Program-made: the position numbers and the translations under genes
The notes under the pieces: generated by a model
The model's input: the letters and a program-made list of their open reading frames with translations, nothing else
Databases searched by the model: none
What the model was told of the DNA's origin: nothing
Part shown: in pieces, positions 30,130-44,289 of the stretch
How the letters are laid out: each line of letters starts with the position of its first letter
Position numbering within the stretch: position 1 is the stretch's first letter
Assembly (NCBI GenBank): GCA_013306675.1
Contig: JABLUY010000070.1
Coordinates: 62,001-126,000 of the forward strand
Source: Thraustochytrium sp. TN22
Taxonomy: Eukaryota > Sar > Bigyra > Thraustochytrida > Thraustochytriidae
Length of the DNA stretch: 64,000 nucleotides
Direction: 5' to 3'

Positions 30130-33100
30130 TCCATCATCCTTCCCTCCTTTTTTTCCCATCCTTCGCCCTTTCCCTCCCTCGCCCATGTTGCTGACTCTTT
30201 GCTTTCCTACTCACAGCGAGGCAGGCAGGCTTTCACTCGCTCTTGCCAGCGCTGGCCGCATTGTTGCCAGCACGGCGCGAGCGCTGAGCACGCCGCCAGT
30301 TGCGAGAGCCATTGGCGGCGGCGCTCGCAGTGCTATCGCTGAGCTCAATCAAGATCGGCACGTCCGAGGACTCGGGCGCCAGATCCAGCTCGTCCTTGTT
30401 CTCCACAGCCTTGGCCGCGGCGCTCGGGTCCTCAAACTGCACAATCGCGTAGGTGCGCGTGGGCTGAACGTCCACATGGCTCACCTCGCCAAAGGCGGAA
30501 AACACCGACTTGACCTCGTCCGAAGAAGGCGCCTCGTAGCCAAAGCCCGTCACGTGCACGGCGTTCTCCAGCGGCGTGGAGTCCGTCTTGCGGCCGGCCG
30601 GCCGCCACGTCGACACATTCAGGAGGCGCTCGCCCAGCTTCACCTCCTTGGCGTTGCCCTTGGCGATGGCCGCCGACACGCTGCTGCTGTCCGCAAAGGC
30701 CACCGCGCCAAAGCTCTCGCGCTGCCGCCGCGCCACGGACTTGATCTCGCCGAACTTGTCAAAGGCCGCGCGCAGGCCGGCCTCGTCCGTAGCCACCGCA
30801 ATGTTCGTCACGTACACGGACGACTTCTTGGCCGGCGCGGCCGGCGCCGCGGCCTTCTTCTTGGCGCCCGCCGCCGCCGCCGCCTCGCCGCCCTTCTTGC
30901 CGGCGCCGCCGGCCGCCGCCGCCGCCGCCTCGCCGTTCTTCTTCGCCTTGGGCCTGCGCTTGGCGCCGCGCTTGCGCCGCTCCACGCGCACCGCCTTGCC
31001 CTTGAGCTCCACCGACTCGCTCGCCTCCACGGCAGCGTCCGCGCCGGCCGTCTCGGCGAAGGTCACGAACACGTTCGTCACCTCCTCCGACCGGAACTTG
31101 CGCCGCTGCAGCTCTACGCGCTGCACCTTGCCGAACTTGCTAAACACCTGCTCTACCTCTTCCTGGCTCACGTCGCCGCCCTCCACGCGCGTGTACACGG
31201 CCTTGGGGTCCGGCTCGGCCTCCTCGCTGGCCGCGGCCGCGCCACCCTCCTTGGCGCCGCCCTTGCTGCTGCTGTTGCTGTTCTTGTTGCGCGGCTTGCG
31301 CTCGCTCTTGGCCTGCAGCTCCTGCAGCTCCACCTTGACGTCGCCCGCCATGACGCTCCCGGCCTCCAGCGCCGCCGTCGCCGGGCCTGGCGCCTCCTCG
31401 AAGAACACCTGCGCGGACTTGCCCACCATCTTGACGCGCGCCACCGCGCCGAAGCCGCCCAGCGCGCCCTTGAGGTCCTCCTCGCCCACCGTCGCCTCGC
31501 GCGGCACGCGCGCGAACACGCCCTGCCGCTCCGCCATCCTGCCGCTGCCGCCGCTGCCTGCCTGCCTGCCCGCCCGCCCGCTGCCTGCCCGCTGCCTGCC
31601 TGCCTGCCTGCCGGCCGGGCTCGTCTCCGCGATGCCTGGGATGGACGACTGATTGATTGATTGATTGATTCGAATCGATCGCGCGCCCCTGATCTTGCCT
31701 GCCGCTGCTGCTGCCGTCGCCGCCCTGCGCCGCTGCGCGCCCGTCACCGGCCGCACTTGCGCCGCCCGCGCCGCCACTTGCGCGCCGCCGCCGCCACTTG
31801 CAACCGCGCCTATAACCCACTTGCGCGCGCCGGCGGTTAGCCGCCGGCTCGCCGCGCCTCGCCGCGCCGCGCCTCGCGCGCCGCCGCCCGCGGCCAGGCC
31901 GCGCGCCGCCCGCCCGGCCCGGCCGCCGCCAGCCTGGGCCTGCCCGCGCCGCCCGCGCCGGGCCGGCCGCGCCCGCCGCCCCGCGCCGCCGCCGCCGCCG
32001 CGAGGCCGCCAGAGGCGGCGAGCAGCGCGGCCGAATGGACGGTCGGGGCGCCGCCTCTGCGCCCGCGCGCTCTGGCGCGCGGGTGAAGGCGGGGAAGCAG
32101 GCGGAGGACTGCGCAACGCAGAGGGTTTTGGGGCCGCCCCTTTCAGCGCGCTACGGCCGGCGGCGCTGCTCCTCTGGGAGACCACTGGTGGCGGAGGCCC
32201 CCCCCTGCGAGGGGCGGGAAGCAGGGCCGGCGGGCAGTGGGGACGCAGTGCGAATGGGGCAGAGGAGCTGGGACGAGGACGAGGTGGCAGACACACGATG
32301 CGGAGGCGTGCCTGAAGGCTGAGAGTTCAAGGGCGTGGCACGCGTGAGAGCCCAAGGCGCGCGTGAAACCTTAGTCGAAAGCATCGCGCCGATTGTGGAC
32401 GCGGATGGCTTTTATTCTTTTGGCTGGGTCCTTGCAGCGGCGTGGACGTTTTCAGGGACGAGGACTCGTGCATGCGCACAGCTGACGACGTGGCGGTTGC
32501 TCGGCGATAGCCTGGCTCACTGCGTTTCAACTGTGGACGCGGATGACTTTTCATTTAGCGGGGTCCTCGTAGCGGTGTGGACGTTTTCAGGGACGAGGAC
32601 TCGTGCATGCGCACAGCTGACGATGTGGCGGTTGTCTGACTCACTGCGTCTCAACGGGGCCTTAACGCCATCGCGGGCGTGCGAGGATACGTGCGGGTGA
32701 TGTTTGGCAAGCTGAGAACCTGCGAGGCAGAGCAGGTCGCAGGGAGCTTAGCTTGCGATGGCCTTCGCATTGACTGGACGCGGAAAGCGTCTCGCTGTTC
32801 GCCTGCGCTCGCAGGCGAGGAAGGAGTAAAAGACTTCTGCAGAACACAGAGACGCCAAATGCGTGCGTGAGATGTTGCAGACTGCCCTGAGAGAGTGCGT
32901 GGCTAGCAAGTGTGGTGCTGCGTCAACGTTGGCATGTGCGCAGCCATGGCTCGTCCACAAGTTCAAAGAAGGAATCATTTTCCCAAGGTGCCGCGGGCCA
33001 ATTGCAATCAAAGACGCGGGAGGTCGACGAGATTTTGCGCTGTCGCGACGGAACACGGCCACGAGCGCTTACAGGATGGCTCTGATACTCTTCGGCAGCC

Positions 33101-36100
33101 TCCTCTGAATGGAGGAATAAAACAGTCGAGGCTGTGAGCAAGGTTCGCAGTTGAGCAAGCGCACCGCACCGTTGCGATCCATAGCACTTCAGCGGTACAA
33201 GTATGACTGTGCCGACCCAGGACGACTCGTGGGTGTCTGAGGCGCACGCCGGCAAGCGGGCTTGAGATCGAACCCTCGTTCCACTGAAAAGGGTAGAGCT
33301 AGCTCACTTGTCTGAACCTCTGTCCGCGCGGCGTGTATCTTGGTTGGGGCGCGGCCGGTTCGGGCGACTTCGCGTCCTCGGAGATGTGTCTGTCGGCGAA
33401 GTCACTTGAGCAGCTTAAGGGAGCACAACTTCTTGGGGCTGTGGCCATGCCCACGAAGACAGTCAGCGCGAAGGTCTCAACAAGCACGTCTCAGGCGGCG
33501 GCCTCTTCGTCTGCTCTATGCACGAAGGCTGCCGGAGATGCCAACACCAAGGCTGGTGCAAGCGAGCCTTGGGCGGCTGCTACTCTTAGCGAGTCCTGGG
33601 CGGCGGCTACTGCCAGCCTATTCTAGTAGCTAGAGAGACGGAAGCTACAGCAAGCGAGGACTGGGCGGCTGTTACTGCCAGCGTATTCTAGGCGGCCGCT
33701 GCCGCAAGCGAGTCCTGGTCGCCTGCTGCTCGTAGCGAGTCCTGTGCGACAGCTGCTGCCAGCGTATTCTAGAGACGGTGGCTCCAGCAAGCGAAGACTG
33801 GGCGGCTGTTGCTAGCGAAATCTAGGCGGCTGCTGCAGGAAGCGAGTATTGGGCGATGGCTGTCCTTCTTACTCTCGCCACGGTGTGCGAGGCGATCTCA
33901 GCGCAAACGCTGTGTCATCAATGTCGGCCTTTCCGACTGCGACGCGCACGGACACGACAACCCTTTTACAATAAACAAGAGAATTTTAAACCTGTACGCT
34001 GCTTGACGAGTGTAGCGATGACTGAACCTGGCTGCCATTCTCTGCCATGCATCGCACATCAACATTCGAGCATCTCGAACGAAGGCAACGCGGACGAGGC
34101 GTCTCGCCCGTCATCCCAGAACAGAGAGAGACAGCGTTCGCTAGGCAGCAGTAGCTGCTGCCTTTAGGAATACAGGCAAATGACGCGCCCCCAACTCGGC
34201 AGGCTCGCGTTAGGTTTCGCGAGAGGGCACTGTCGATCTTTGCCTGAAGAACCGCATCTGAGACCGTGGTCAAGTCCAGACTGGTCCCGTGCACAGAGCG
34301 TCAGGCGAGGACGCCAACAAGCCGGGTAAGCGCAGTTCAACCTACTCAAGGACGAAGAGGGAGACGTTCTCCTCAAGCGCGGCGGCCAGGGCCGCTGCGC
34401 CATCGCTGCCAGTGTTTTTGCTGCTGAGGCTTGTATTTGCGAGATTGGCTTCGTCAGAATCACATGTTCGCAGTGCCTCAGCGGCCGTGCACCGAGGCAA
34501 ATCAACTTTGGCAGCGGTTGCCCTCGCAGGTAGTGCGCATTGCCGCCCCTTTCTGTGGCCAGACTGGGTCGACCCGGCAGCACCAGTGGACGCTGGGCGA
34601 CGACCGCGAGAGAGACTCACTAGAGGCACTCTAGCGATCGATTGACCCGAAGGGCGCGGGCGAGCGCACGTGCGCCCTGGTCGCCAATCGCGTTATTGTG
34701 GAGCCTGCTCGCACGTGTGAGTTGAGCGTTGACTTCCATGCCCCCTTCTCGCGTGAGCGCAATACAGCTGCGCAATGGTCGCATGCTGGCGACCATGTCG
34801 GCGCCTGCGTCCCCGTGAAGGCTGTGCTGCTCAGTTGGCGCAGCGCGGGACTCACGACAGCATGGGGAGCGGGTGCGACTCGAGGAGCTCCAAGAGGGCC
34901 TGTAGGCCTGCAGTGCTCATGCCGGTGCCGCCGAGGCTTTGGTGGTGATGGTGAGTCGGTCCGTCACTGCAGGCTGCGCGCCCCGTGGTCCGCACGTACG
35001 TCTTTGAGCAGCAGCATGGTCGTGTCGTCCTTGAGCGCCTCCACCAGCGCGAAGACGCCGGCATGGCTGATCTTGTGGCCCGCAAGACTGCGACCGTGCT
35101 CGTCCGTTCAAATGTACGTGCGGCAACCATGTGAGCTCTTTGGCAAGAGAGTCCACCCGGACCTCCGCGTTGCGCGACACACCTCACGCGTGTCTCGCCG
35201 GACTCCATGGCGCGGATGGCCCCTGCCGCTGTCACAGCCTTGTGCGGCACCATGACATGCCCGCATTGCCCAGCTAGCTCTAGAGCGCGATCCTGACTTG
35301 GATCCAAGCACTCTTGACAGTCGAGTGCGGCCAGCTGAGCGCCTAGTTCGGGCTTCATGCCGGGACGGAGTGCATGCGTCCAAAGTGCCACTGTACTGCA
35401 CACACCGTGTCGCACACGGGGTGCCCGTGAGCACCGTCGAGACGAGAGGCCCATCACCACTGGCAACGGGCGCCGCAGCGGCGGTGCGCTGGGCATGGTG
35501 GTGATGGGCGACGCAGACGCCGCTGCCGGCAACTTGAAGAAGATCAAAAGCTGGCTTCTCGCGGCGCATTCTCGCCGAGAGCGCTGTCGTTCCAGGACGG
35601 CGGCGGCGACGATGAATGAGCCAGTGTCGGCCGTGGGTTGTGCTGCCCGCCGGCGAGGCCACGGCGTTCTGCAAGGACGGGCTCCGGCCTGACTGTGAGG
35701 TCTGAGAGGGCGCGCGTACTACGGCGTGCACTCTTGTGCAGCGGGACGAAGGAGTTTGAGCAAGAATGACAAGCAAACATGAAGACGTTGAGACCGCAAA
35801 TCAACGGCAGCTTGAGGTTGGAGCGCCGACTCCAACTTGAAGTTGGGGGCCGGTCCGCTCGACCATGGCGGATCGTCCGAGTCGGAGAATGATATCACAG
35901 TCAGGTGACTCAGCAGCAGCCAGCGTCAGGGAACGGGGCACCCGCAGAAGTCCTTGCTGCCGACAAAAGGCTACGGCGGGCTTTGCGATGCCAAAGGACG
36001 AGATGTCAAAGGACGTGGACGTGGCGGCCAGCTTACTGACAGTCATCACGGTCACCGTCACTGACAGCGAGAGAGAGGCGTAGCTTGGGTTGCGCGACCC

Positions 36101-39100
36101 GGACCACCAAGCCTTGGAACCTCGCTGGGACATTGATTATGTTTTGCTGCGCTGCGGGCAGGAGCGGCCAAGCGGAGCAGCAAGAAGGCAACGTGTGAGA
36201 TGCAGCGCTCTTCTCTTCATCCACCATCCATCATCCCATCAACCAAGCTCGATGATGTTCATACAAAACGCCAGGCAGCTCTCTCTTTGTCAGGTCAGTC
36301 CTTCGAGGTTTGTACGAGGCCGTAGCCTTGCAGCTCCGCCGCGCTTCCTCCGCCCATTTGCCTTGCTCGACCCGTCGCAGTCTGGCTCCCCCCGCCGCCA
36401 GCAAGAAGACCTGCTGCTTGCGCACGCCCACGAGCCTCGTGCCGGCAACCGCAGCCCTCGACTGCTCGCCCGTTCCAGGCGAGCTGCGCTCCTCGCAGCC
36501 TCGCTCTCGCCTCGCCTCGCTCTCGCCTCGCCTCGCGTCGCGGGCTGCCCCCCGCGCGGCACGGCCACCTTAAGCGCGCGGGCGCGGGCCGGGCGCGGCG
36601 CGCTGCGGGCGCCCACAGCGCGCGTGCTGCTCGCGGCTCGGGCTCGCACTGCCAGCGCGACCGAGGTTTCCTTCCACTGCGCCGCACTGCGGCCTGCGCC
36701 GCCGTGCCGGACCGCGGCGGCGCGAGAGGCCGAGGTCGGCGCGAGCAGCGGCTGCCGGCGAGCGCTGCGGCGCGCTTCGCGGTGGGCTGGCTGGCAGCCA
36801 GCCAGCCAGCAGCCAGGGCAGCAGCGCAACCCGGTGCAGCGGTGGTGACGGGCCGTGCCGGGCCGCGCTCCGAGCGGCGGCGGCGACTGCGCGCCACTGC
36901 ACGCGGCGTCACTGGCGGACTTGGGGCGCATCGCCGCGCCGCGCCGGAGCGAGCAAAATGGATGGCTGGAGCTTGCTTGCACTTGCACAGCAAGCTCGCG
37001 AGCCTGCACGAGGCCAGGCTCCTCCGCGTGGCTGCCCCTCTGGGCTGAGGAGGGCAGAGGGCTGCGGACGAAATGACATGAAATGAAATGAAATGAAATG
37101 CTCGGCACGTCTTGCTTTGCTCGCGGCGCTTGTGCGCGCTTGCGCAGTAGCAGGCGCTGCGCTTGGCTTGGCCTCCTCTGGGCGGGAAAGGCCCCTCTCA
37201 GTCGCCTCCCGTCTCCACTGGCGTCGGCTTGGAATGAAATGGCTTGGAATGAAATCGGTGGCAGCGGGCGCGCTCCGCCCGAGGCCGTCGTGCCGTCCGT
37301 GCCGGCCGTGCCGTGCAACGCGAGCTGCAAGTCGTAGGCAGCGGCGAGCCGACTGAGCAGCGAGCGAGGCGAGGCGAGGCGAGGCGAGTCGAGGCGAGTC
37401 GAGTCGAGTCGCCCAGTCGCCGCGCCGCTCCGCTCCGCCGCGCTGCGCCGCGCTGCAAGGAAGGAGCAGCACCGGCACTGCAAGCGCAGCCACACACAGG
37501 CAGGCAGGCGGGGAAAGCGCGGCAGTGGACAAACCAGGAAAGGCGCACGCGGCGCGGCAGCGGCGCGCGGACGCGGCCGGCGGAGCGAGGCGGCGGCGCA
37601 GCGCGGGCGTGCGCAGCGCGAGTCGGGCGCGGCAGGATGGCGTCGATGAACGAGAAGTGGGATGGCGAGAGGTTCCGCGGGTTTAGCGCGCTGCCGCGCG
37701 ACGCGGGCCTGTACGTGAGCGAGCAGGAGCGCGACGCGTGCGGCGTGGGGTTCATCGCGAACTTCAAGTCGAAGCAGAGCAGCACGCTGGTGCAGGATGC
37801 GCTGGTGATGCTGACGAACATGGACCACCGCGGCGGGTGCGGGTGCGAGGCGAACAGCGGCGACGGCGCCGGCATCATGATCGGCATGCCGCAGAAGTTC
37901 TTCCACCGCGTGGCGCGGGAGGAGTTCGGCGTGGAGCTGCCCAAGGTGGGCGACTTCGCGGTGGGCAACGTGTTCCTGTCGCACGACGAGGAGCTGCGGT
38001 CCAAGTACAAGAGCGTCTTCGAGAAGTACCTCGCGGAGCGCGGGCTGACGCTGATCGGGTGGCGCAAGGCGCCGACGGACAACTCGACCATCGGCCGGAG
38101 CGCGCTCAAGACGGAGCCGTGGGTGGAGCAGGTGTTTGTGAAGAACACGGCCGGCCTGGACCCGAAGCAGTTCGACCTCATGCTCTTCGTGGTGAGCCAG
38201 AGCGTCCGGCGCGAGGCGCTGCAGGCGGGCGAGCAGGACGTGGTGTACATTTGCTCGCTGTCGTCGGCGACCATGGTCTTCAAGGGCCAGCTGACGTCGT
38301 CGCAGGTGCGCGAGTACTACAAGGACCTGCAGGACCCGGAGCTGACGAGCCACTTTGCGCTGGTGCACTCGCGGTTCTCGACCAACACCTTCCCGAGCTG
38401 GGACCGCGCGCACCCGAACCGCGTGATTTGCCACAACGGCGAGATCAACACGCTGCGCGGCAACAAGAACATGATGTTTGCGCGCGAGGGCCAGATGGTC
38501 TCGCCGCTGCTGCACAAGACGGAGGACTCTGAGCTGCTCAAGCCGGTGTGCTCGGAGGACTACAGTGACAGCGGAAACTTCGACGCCTGCCTGGAGCTGC
38601 TGTGCAAGGCGTCGCCGCGCAGCCTGCCCGAGGCGGTCATGATGATGCTGCCGGAGGCCTGGCAGAACAACGCGACGCTGACGGAGGAGAAGAAGGGCTT
38701 TTACGAGTTCAACTCGTGCCTGATGGAGCCCTGGGACGGCCCGGCCATGATCGCGTTCGCGGACGGCCGCTTCCTGGGCTGCGTGCTGGACCGCAACGGT
38801 CTGCGCCCGCACCGGTACTACGTGACGGAGGACGTGGTGGTGGCGGCCAGCGAGGTGGGCGTCATCCCGCACATCCCGGAGGACTCGGTGCGCATCAAGG
38901 GCCGCCTGCAGCCGGGCAAGATGTTCCTCGTGGACTTTGCGCGCGAGGGCATCGTGGGCGACGTCGAGCTCAAGCACCAGGTGGCCACGGCCAAGCCGTA
39001 CACCAAGTGGGTGCGCGAGAACATGCTGCGCCTCTCGGACCTGGCCGTGCAGTACCCGCGCCGCGCCTTTGCGCCGCGCCACGACGTGCAGCTCGAGGAG

Positions 39101-41134
39101 GAGTCCGTCGAGTCGCCCGAGTCGCAGCTCAACAACATGCTCAACATGTTTGGCTACAGCGTCGAGACGCTCTCCATGCTGCTGCCGCCCATGGTGAGCA
39201 CCAAGAAGGAGGCCCTCGGCTCGATGGGCGTCGACACGCCGCTCGCCTGCCTCAGCACCAAGACGCGGTCCATCTTTGACTACTTCAAGCAGCTCTTCGC
39301 GCAGGTCACCAACCCGCCCATGGACTCGATCCGCGAGGAGTGCGTCATGGCCATGCAGTGCCCGGTCGGCCCCATGGGCAACATCCTCGAGGTCTCGCCC
39401 TCGCAGGCGGCGCGCCTGCTCGTGGACAACCCGGTGCTGCGCCCGCGCGAGGCCGAGTGCGTCGTGCGCCTGCGCCGCAGCGGCTGGAAGACGGTCATGA
39501 TCAACGCCACCTACGGCGCCGGCCAGGCGCCGGGCGCCCTGGATGCCGCGCTCGCGCGCATCTGCCGCGAGGCCTCGGAGGCGGTCCGCGAGCGCGGCGC
39601 CACCTGCCTCTTCATCTCGGACCGCCAGGCGGGCCCGGACACGCTGCCCATCCCGAGCCTCATCGCGCTCGGCGCCGTGCACCAGCACCTGCTGCGCACG
39701 CAGGAGCGCACGCGCGTGGCGCTCGTCGTCGAGGGCGGCGACGCCCGCGAGGTGCACCACTTCTGCTGCCTCATCGGCTTTGGCGCCGACGCCATCTACC
39801 CGTACATGGCCTACGAGGCGCTGGCCAGCCTCTGGCGCGCCGGCAAGGTGCCCGAGGCGGCCGACATGGACGACGTCATCTCGCGCTACATCACGGCGCT
39901 CTCCAAGGGCATCCGCAAGGTGCTCGGCAAGATCGGCATCGCCACGGTCCAGTCCTACAAGAGCGCCCAGATCTTCGAGGCCGTGGGCGTCGGCGAGGAG
40001 CTCATCGAGCGCTGCTTCCGCGGCACGGCCTCGCGCGTGGGCGGCATCCAGCTCGAGACCATCGAGCGCGACATCGCGCGCCAGCACGCGCTCGCCTGGC
40101 CGCGCGCCGCCCCGGACGCGCTGCCGAGCCCCACGCTCCTGCTCAACCCGGGCGAGTTCCACCTGCGCTCGGGCGGCGAGGACCACTACAACGACGTCGA
40201 GACCATCGTCGGCATCCAGGCCACGGGCCGCACTGGCGACCGCGACCGCTACTTTGAGTACGCGAGCCACGCCAACGCGCAGGCCGCCAAGTGCACGCTG
40301 CGCGGCCTGCTGCGCTTCAAGGACGCGCCGGACGGCGGCGCGCTCCCGCTCGAGGCCGTCGAGCCGGCCTCGGAGATCGTCAAGCGCTTCGTGACGGGCG
40401 CCATGAGTCTCGGCTCCATCTCCGCGGAGGCGCACGAGGCGCTGGCCGTCGCCATGAACCACCTCAAGGGCAAGTCCAACACGGGCGAGGGCGGCGAGGA
40501 CCCGGAGCGCTTCACCTGGGTGGGCCCCAACGGCGAGAGCAAGCGCAGCGCCATCAAGCAGGTCGCTTCGGGCCGCTTCGGCGTGACCTCGCTGTACCTG
40601 GCCAACGCGGACGAGATCCAGATCAAGATGGCCCAGGGCGCCAAGCCCGGTGAGGGCGGTGAGCTGCCCGGCAAGAAGGTCTTTGGCCAGATCGCCGTCA
40701 TCCGCAACTCCACCGAGGGCGTCGGCCTCATCTCGCCGCCGCCGCACCACGACATCTACTCCATCGAGGACCTGGCGCAGCTCATCCACGACCTCAAGAA
40801 CGCCAACCCGCGCGCGCGCATCTCCGTCAAGCTCGTCTCGGAGGTCGGCGTCGGCGTCATCGCCGCCGGCGTCGCCAAGGCCAAGGCCGACCACATTGTC
40901 GTCTCGGGCGGCGACGGCGGCACCGGCGCGGCCGCCTGGACCGGCATCAAGCACGCCGGCCTGCCCTGGGAGCTCGGCATCGCCGAGACCCACCAGAGCC
41001 TGGTGCTCAACAACCTGCGCTCGCGCGTCACGCTGCAGACGGACGGCCAGATGAAGACCGGCCGCGACGTCGCCATCGCCTTTTTGCTCGGCGCCGAGGA
41101 GGTCGCCTTCGCCACGGCGCCGCTCATCGCCCTC

Positions 41135-41169
<35 letters not shown>

Positions 41170-44100
41170 GTGCCCGGTCGGCATCGCCACCCAGGACCCG
41201 GTCCTCCGCAAGAAGTTCTTCGGCAAGCCCGAGTACGTCATCAACTTCCTCTTCATGGTGGCCGAGGAGGTCCGCACCTACATGGCGTCCATGGGCGTGC
41301 GCACCGTCGAGGAGATGATCGGCCGCGCCGACCTCCTCGAGGCCGATCCGGCCGTGCTCGCGCGCACCGACAAGACTCGCCTCATGGACCTCTCCAAGAT
41401 CCTCATCCCGGCCCGCCACATCGCGCGCGAGTCCCCGCTCTCGCTCGTCTCGCCCGACGAGCCCGTCATCATGGTCAAGACCATCTCCCAGGACCACGCC
41501 CTCGACAAGGCCCTCGACGTCGAGATCGTGCGCCAGGCGCGCCCCGCGCTCGAGAAGATGCGCCCCGTGCAGATCGACCTGCCCATTGTCAACGTCAACC
41601 GCACCGTGGGCACCATGCTCTCGTACGAGATCTCGCGCCGCTTCGGCGCGGACGGCCTCCCCGAGGGCACGGTGCGCCTCGTCGTCAACGGCTCGGCCGG
41701 CCAGTCCCTCGGCGCCTTCCTCGCCCCGGGCGTCACCATTGAGTGCGTTGGCGACGCCAACGACTTCTTCGGCAAGGGTCTCTCGGGCGGCCACCTCGTC
41801 GTGCGCCCCGCGCCCGCCTTCCTCGCCCGCGCCAAGGCCGAGGAGCACGTCATCGTGGGCAACACCTGCTTCTTTGGTGCCACCCGCGGCCGCGGCTTCG
41901 TGCGCGGCCAGGCCGGCGAGCGCTTCTGTGTCCGCAACTCTGGCGCCGTCGTCGTCGCCGAGGGCGCCGGCGATCACTGCCTCGAGTACATGACCGGCGG
42001 CCGCGTCACCCTCCTCGGCCCCGTCGGCGTCAACGCCTGCGCCGGCATGAGCGGTGGCATCGCCTACTTTTACAGCCCCGACGGCGACATCCGCACCAAG
42101 GCCAACATGGAGCTCATCACCCTCATGGCCCTCGACACGGCCGACCTCCACACCCTCCGCGACGATCTCAAGCTCCACGTCCAGGCCACCGGCTCTGCCG
42201 TCGCCGACCGTATCCTGGCCGACTGGGACACCCAGAGCAAGCACTTCATCAAGGCCTACCCGAGCGACCTCCGCCGCGTCATCGAGGCCAAGCGCGACCT
42301 CCCGGGCTTTCGTCTCCCGCCCTGGTTCCCCGTTGCCGACGACGAGCCCCGCAACCTCTCCCTGCCGGCTGCCATGCGCACCGCTGGCGCCACCGTCACG
42401 GCCAACAAGCACCTCCGCCCCAACGCCACCTCGTCCGCCGTCGAGGCCAAGGCGCGCGACGACAGCCCCGTCCGCGACATTGAGGACCTCTAAGCTATCA
42501 TGCCTATCATGCAGCAGGATCATGCAGCAAGAGAGAGAGGCCTCGTTGTCAATGTCAAGAAGCAGACAGAAGAACAGCACACGCTGAGAGATCGTCACCA
42601 TCAGGTTGATGATGATCATCAGATGAACACACATTCGCGCGGTGTCTGTCTGCCTGGCCTGCCTGCCTGCCTGCCTGTCTGTTCCTGCCATTGGCGGCTG
42701 TCTGTCACACACCCAACATCGACCTATTTCCTGGTACATCCATAACTACACGTCAAGTCCGTTTTTCCTTCTTCTCACTGTCAATGCCTGCATTGCCTTG
42801 CGTCTTGCGTTGCATTGCGTCTTGCCTTGCATTGCGTCTTGCCTTGCCTTGCCTTGCGTCTTGCCTTGCATCTTGCCTTGCGTCTTGCCTTGCGTCTTGC
42901 CTTGCGTCTTGCGTTGCCTTGCCGCGAGCGAAAGCACTTGGCTTCAAGTTCTCTCGCACCGCATCAGCTGCCACTTTTTCCCGCCAAAGGCACGCCCTTG
43001 ATTCCCCCACGCAAGGCGCGGCGTGCCCCCCCTCGTCGGCGCGGGCAGGCTTGCCTCCTTAGCCGCGCGCTGCGGCGCCGCTGGACCCCCAGCTCGCAAG
43101 CGCGGCTTCCACCTCCAAGTGCACGGCCTGTGCAGCTGCACCGTTCGCCACGCGCGACGCCCGGCAAAGCGCCGACGCGGCGCCGTGAACGCGGCCTCGC
43201 CGCCTCGCGGCCCCGCGCCGCGCGGCGAAAGCTTCGCTTGTCTGTGTTTTCTTTTTCGTGCGCAGTCAGTCCCTTGTGCAAGCAAGCCATGTGCAAGCGA
43301 TGCGCAGGCAAGGAAGCAGGCGGTCACGGCAGCCAGGCGGCAGCTGGTGGTGGTGGCTGCTCGCCACGCTTGCGCAGTCCGCCGCAGCCCGCCGCAGGCA
43401 GTCCGCCTGGCTGCCGCTTCTGCGCTGCCAGTGGCTGGCTACAAGCTCTAGACCTCGCGCTGCGCTGCGTCGCGTCACGTTGCGTAGCGTTGTGTAGCGT
43501 TGTGTAGTAGCGCAGCAGGACAGCGCGTGCAGGCGCACACGCGCTACCGAGACCGGCGCCGCTTGTCCTTGGGGGATCAAGATGTGGAGGGAGGTGCCTC
43601 AGGCGATCCTGCCACGCAGCCACGGGCAGGCAGGCTGCCGACCACCAATCCATCCACTGCCCTGCCCTGGTCGCGGGCCGACTGGAGCCCGAGGCGAGGC
43701 GAGCTGAGCCGAGCCGAGCCGAGCCGAGCCGAGGCGTGGCTTGGCCTCGCCAACCCCACCCTTCCATCGCGCTCGACGAGGCGCTGCGCGGCTGCGAGGC
43801 CGCTCGTGACGGCTCCTGGATGGATGGTGGCGCAAGAACCCTGCAGCACTCGGCGGCGCGGAGCGCCCGGGTCGACCGAGGCTCGGCTCGGCTCGCCGCT
43901 CGTGCAGTGCTCCGGCCCCGACTCGGACTCTCGGTGCCGGCCGCTGCGGCTGCTGCGTGGCCTGGCCTGGCGTCCCGTCACCGCAGCGTCACGCTCGCTC
44001 GCGAGCCCGCGCCTCCTGCGCACAGCCGCAGTCAGCTTGCCTTGCCTTGCCCGGCCTGCCTGGCCAGGCTTGCCTTGCCTTGCCTGGTTTGCACTGCTTG

Positions 44101-44257
44101 CCTTCGCACTGCCGGACGGCAGCGGCCGCTCGGAGCGCGCGCCCGGACGCGCGCGCCGCCCCCCCGGCGGCCGGCCGCGCCTGGTCGGCACGGGCCCGCG
44201 CGGGGCCGGCGCGCGAGTCACGGCCGCTGCGCCCATTTCATCGCGCCGCGCACGGCG

Positions 44258-44289
<32 letters not shown>
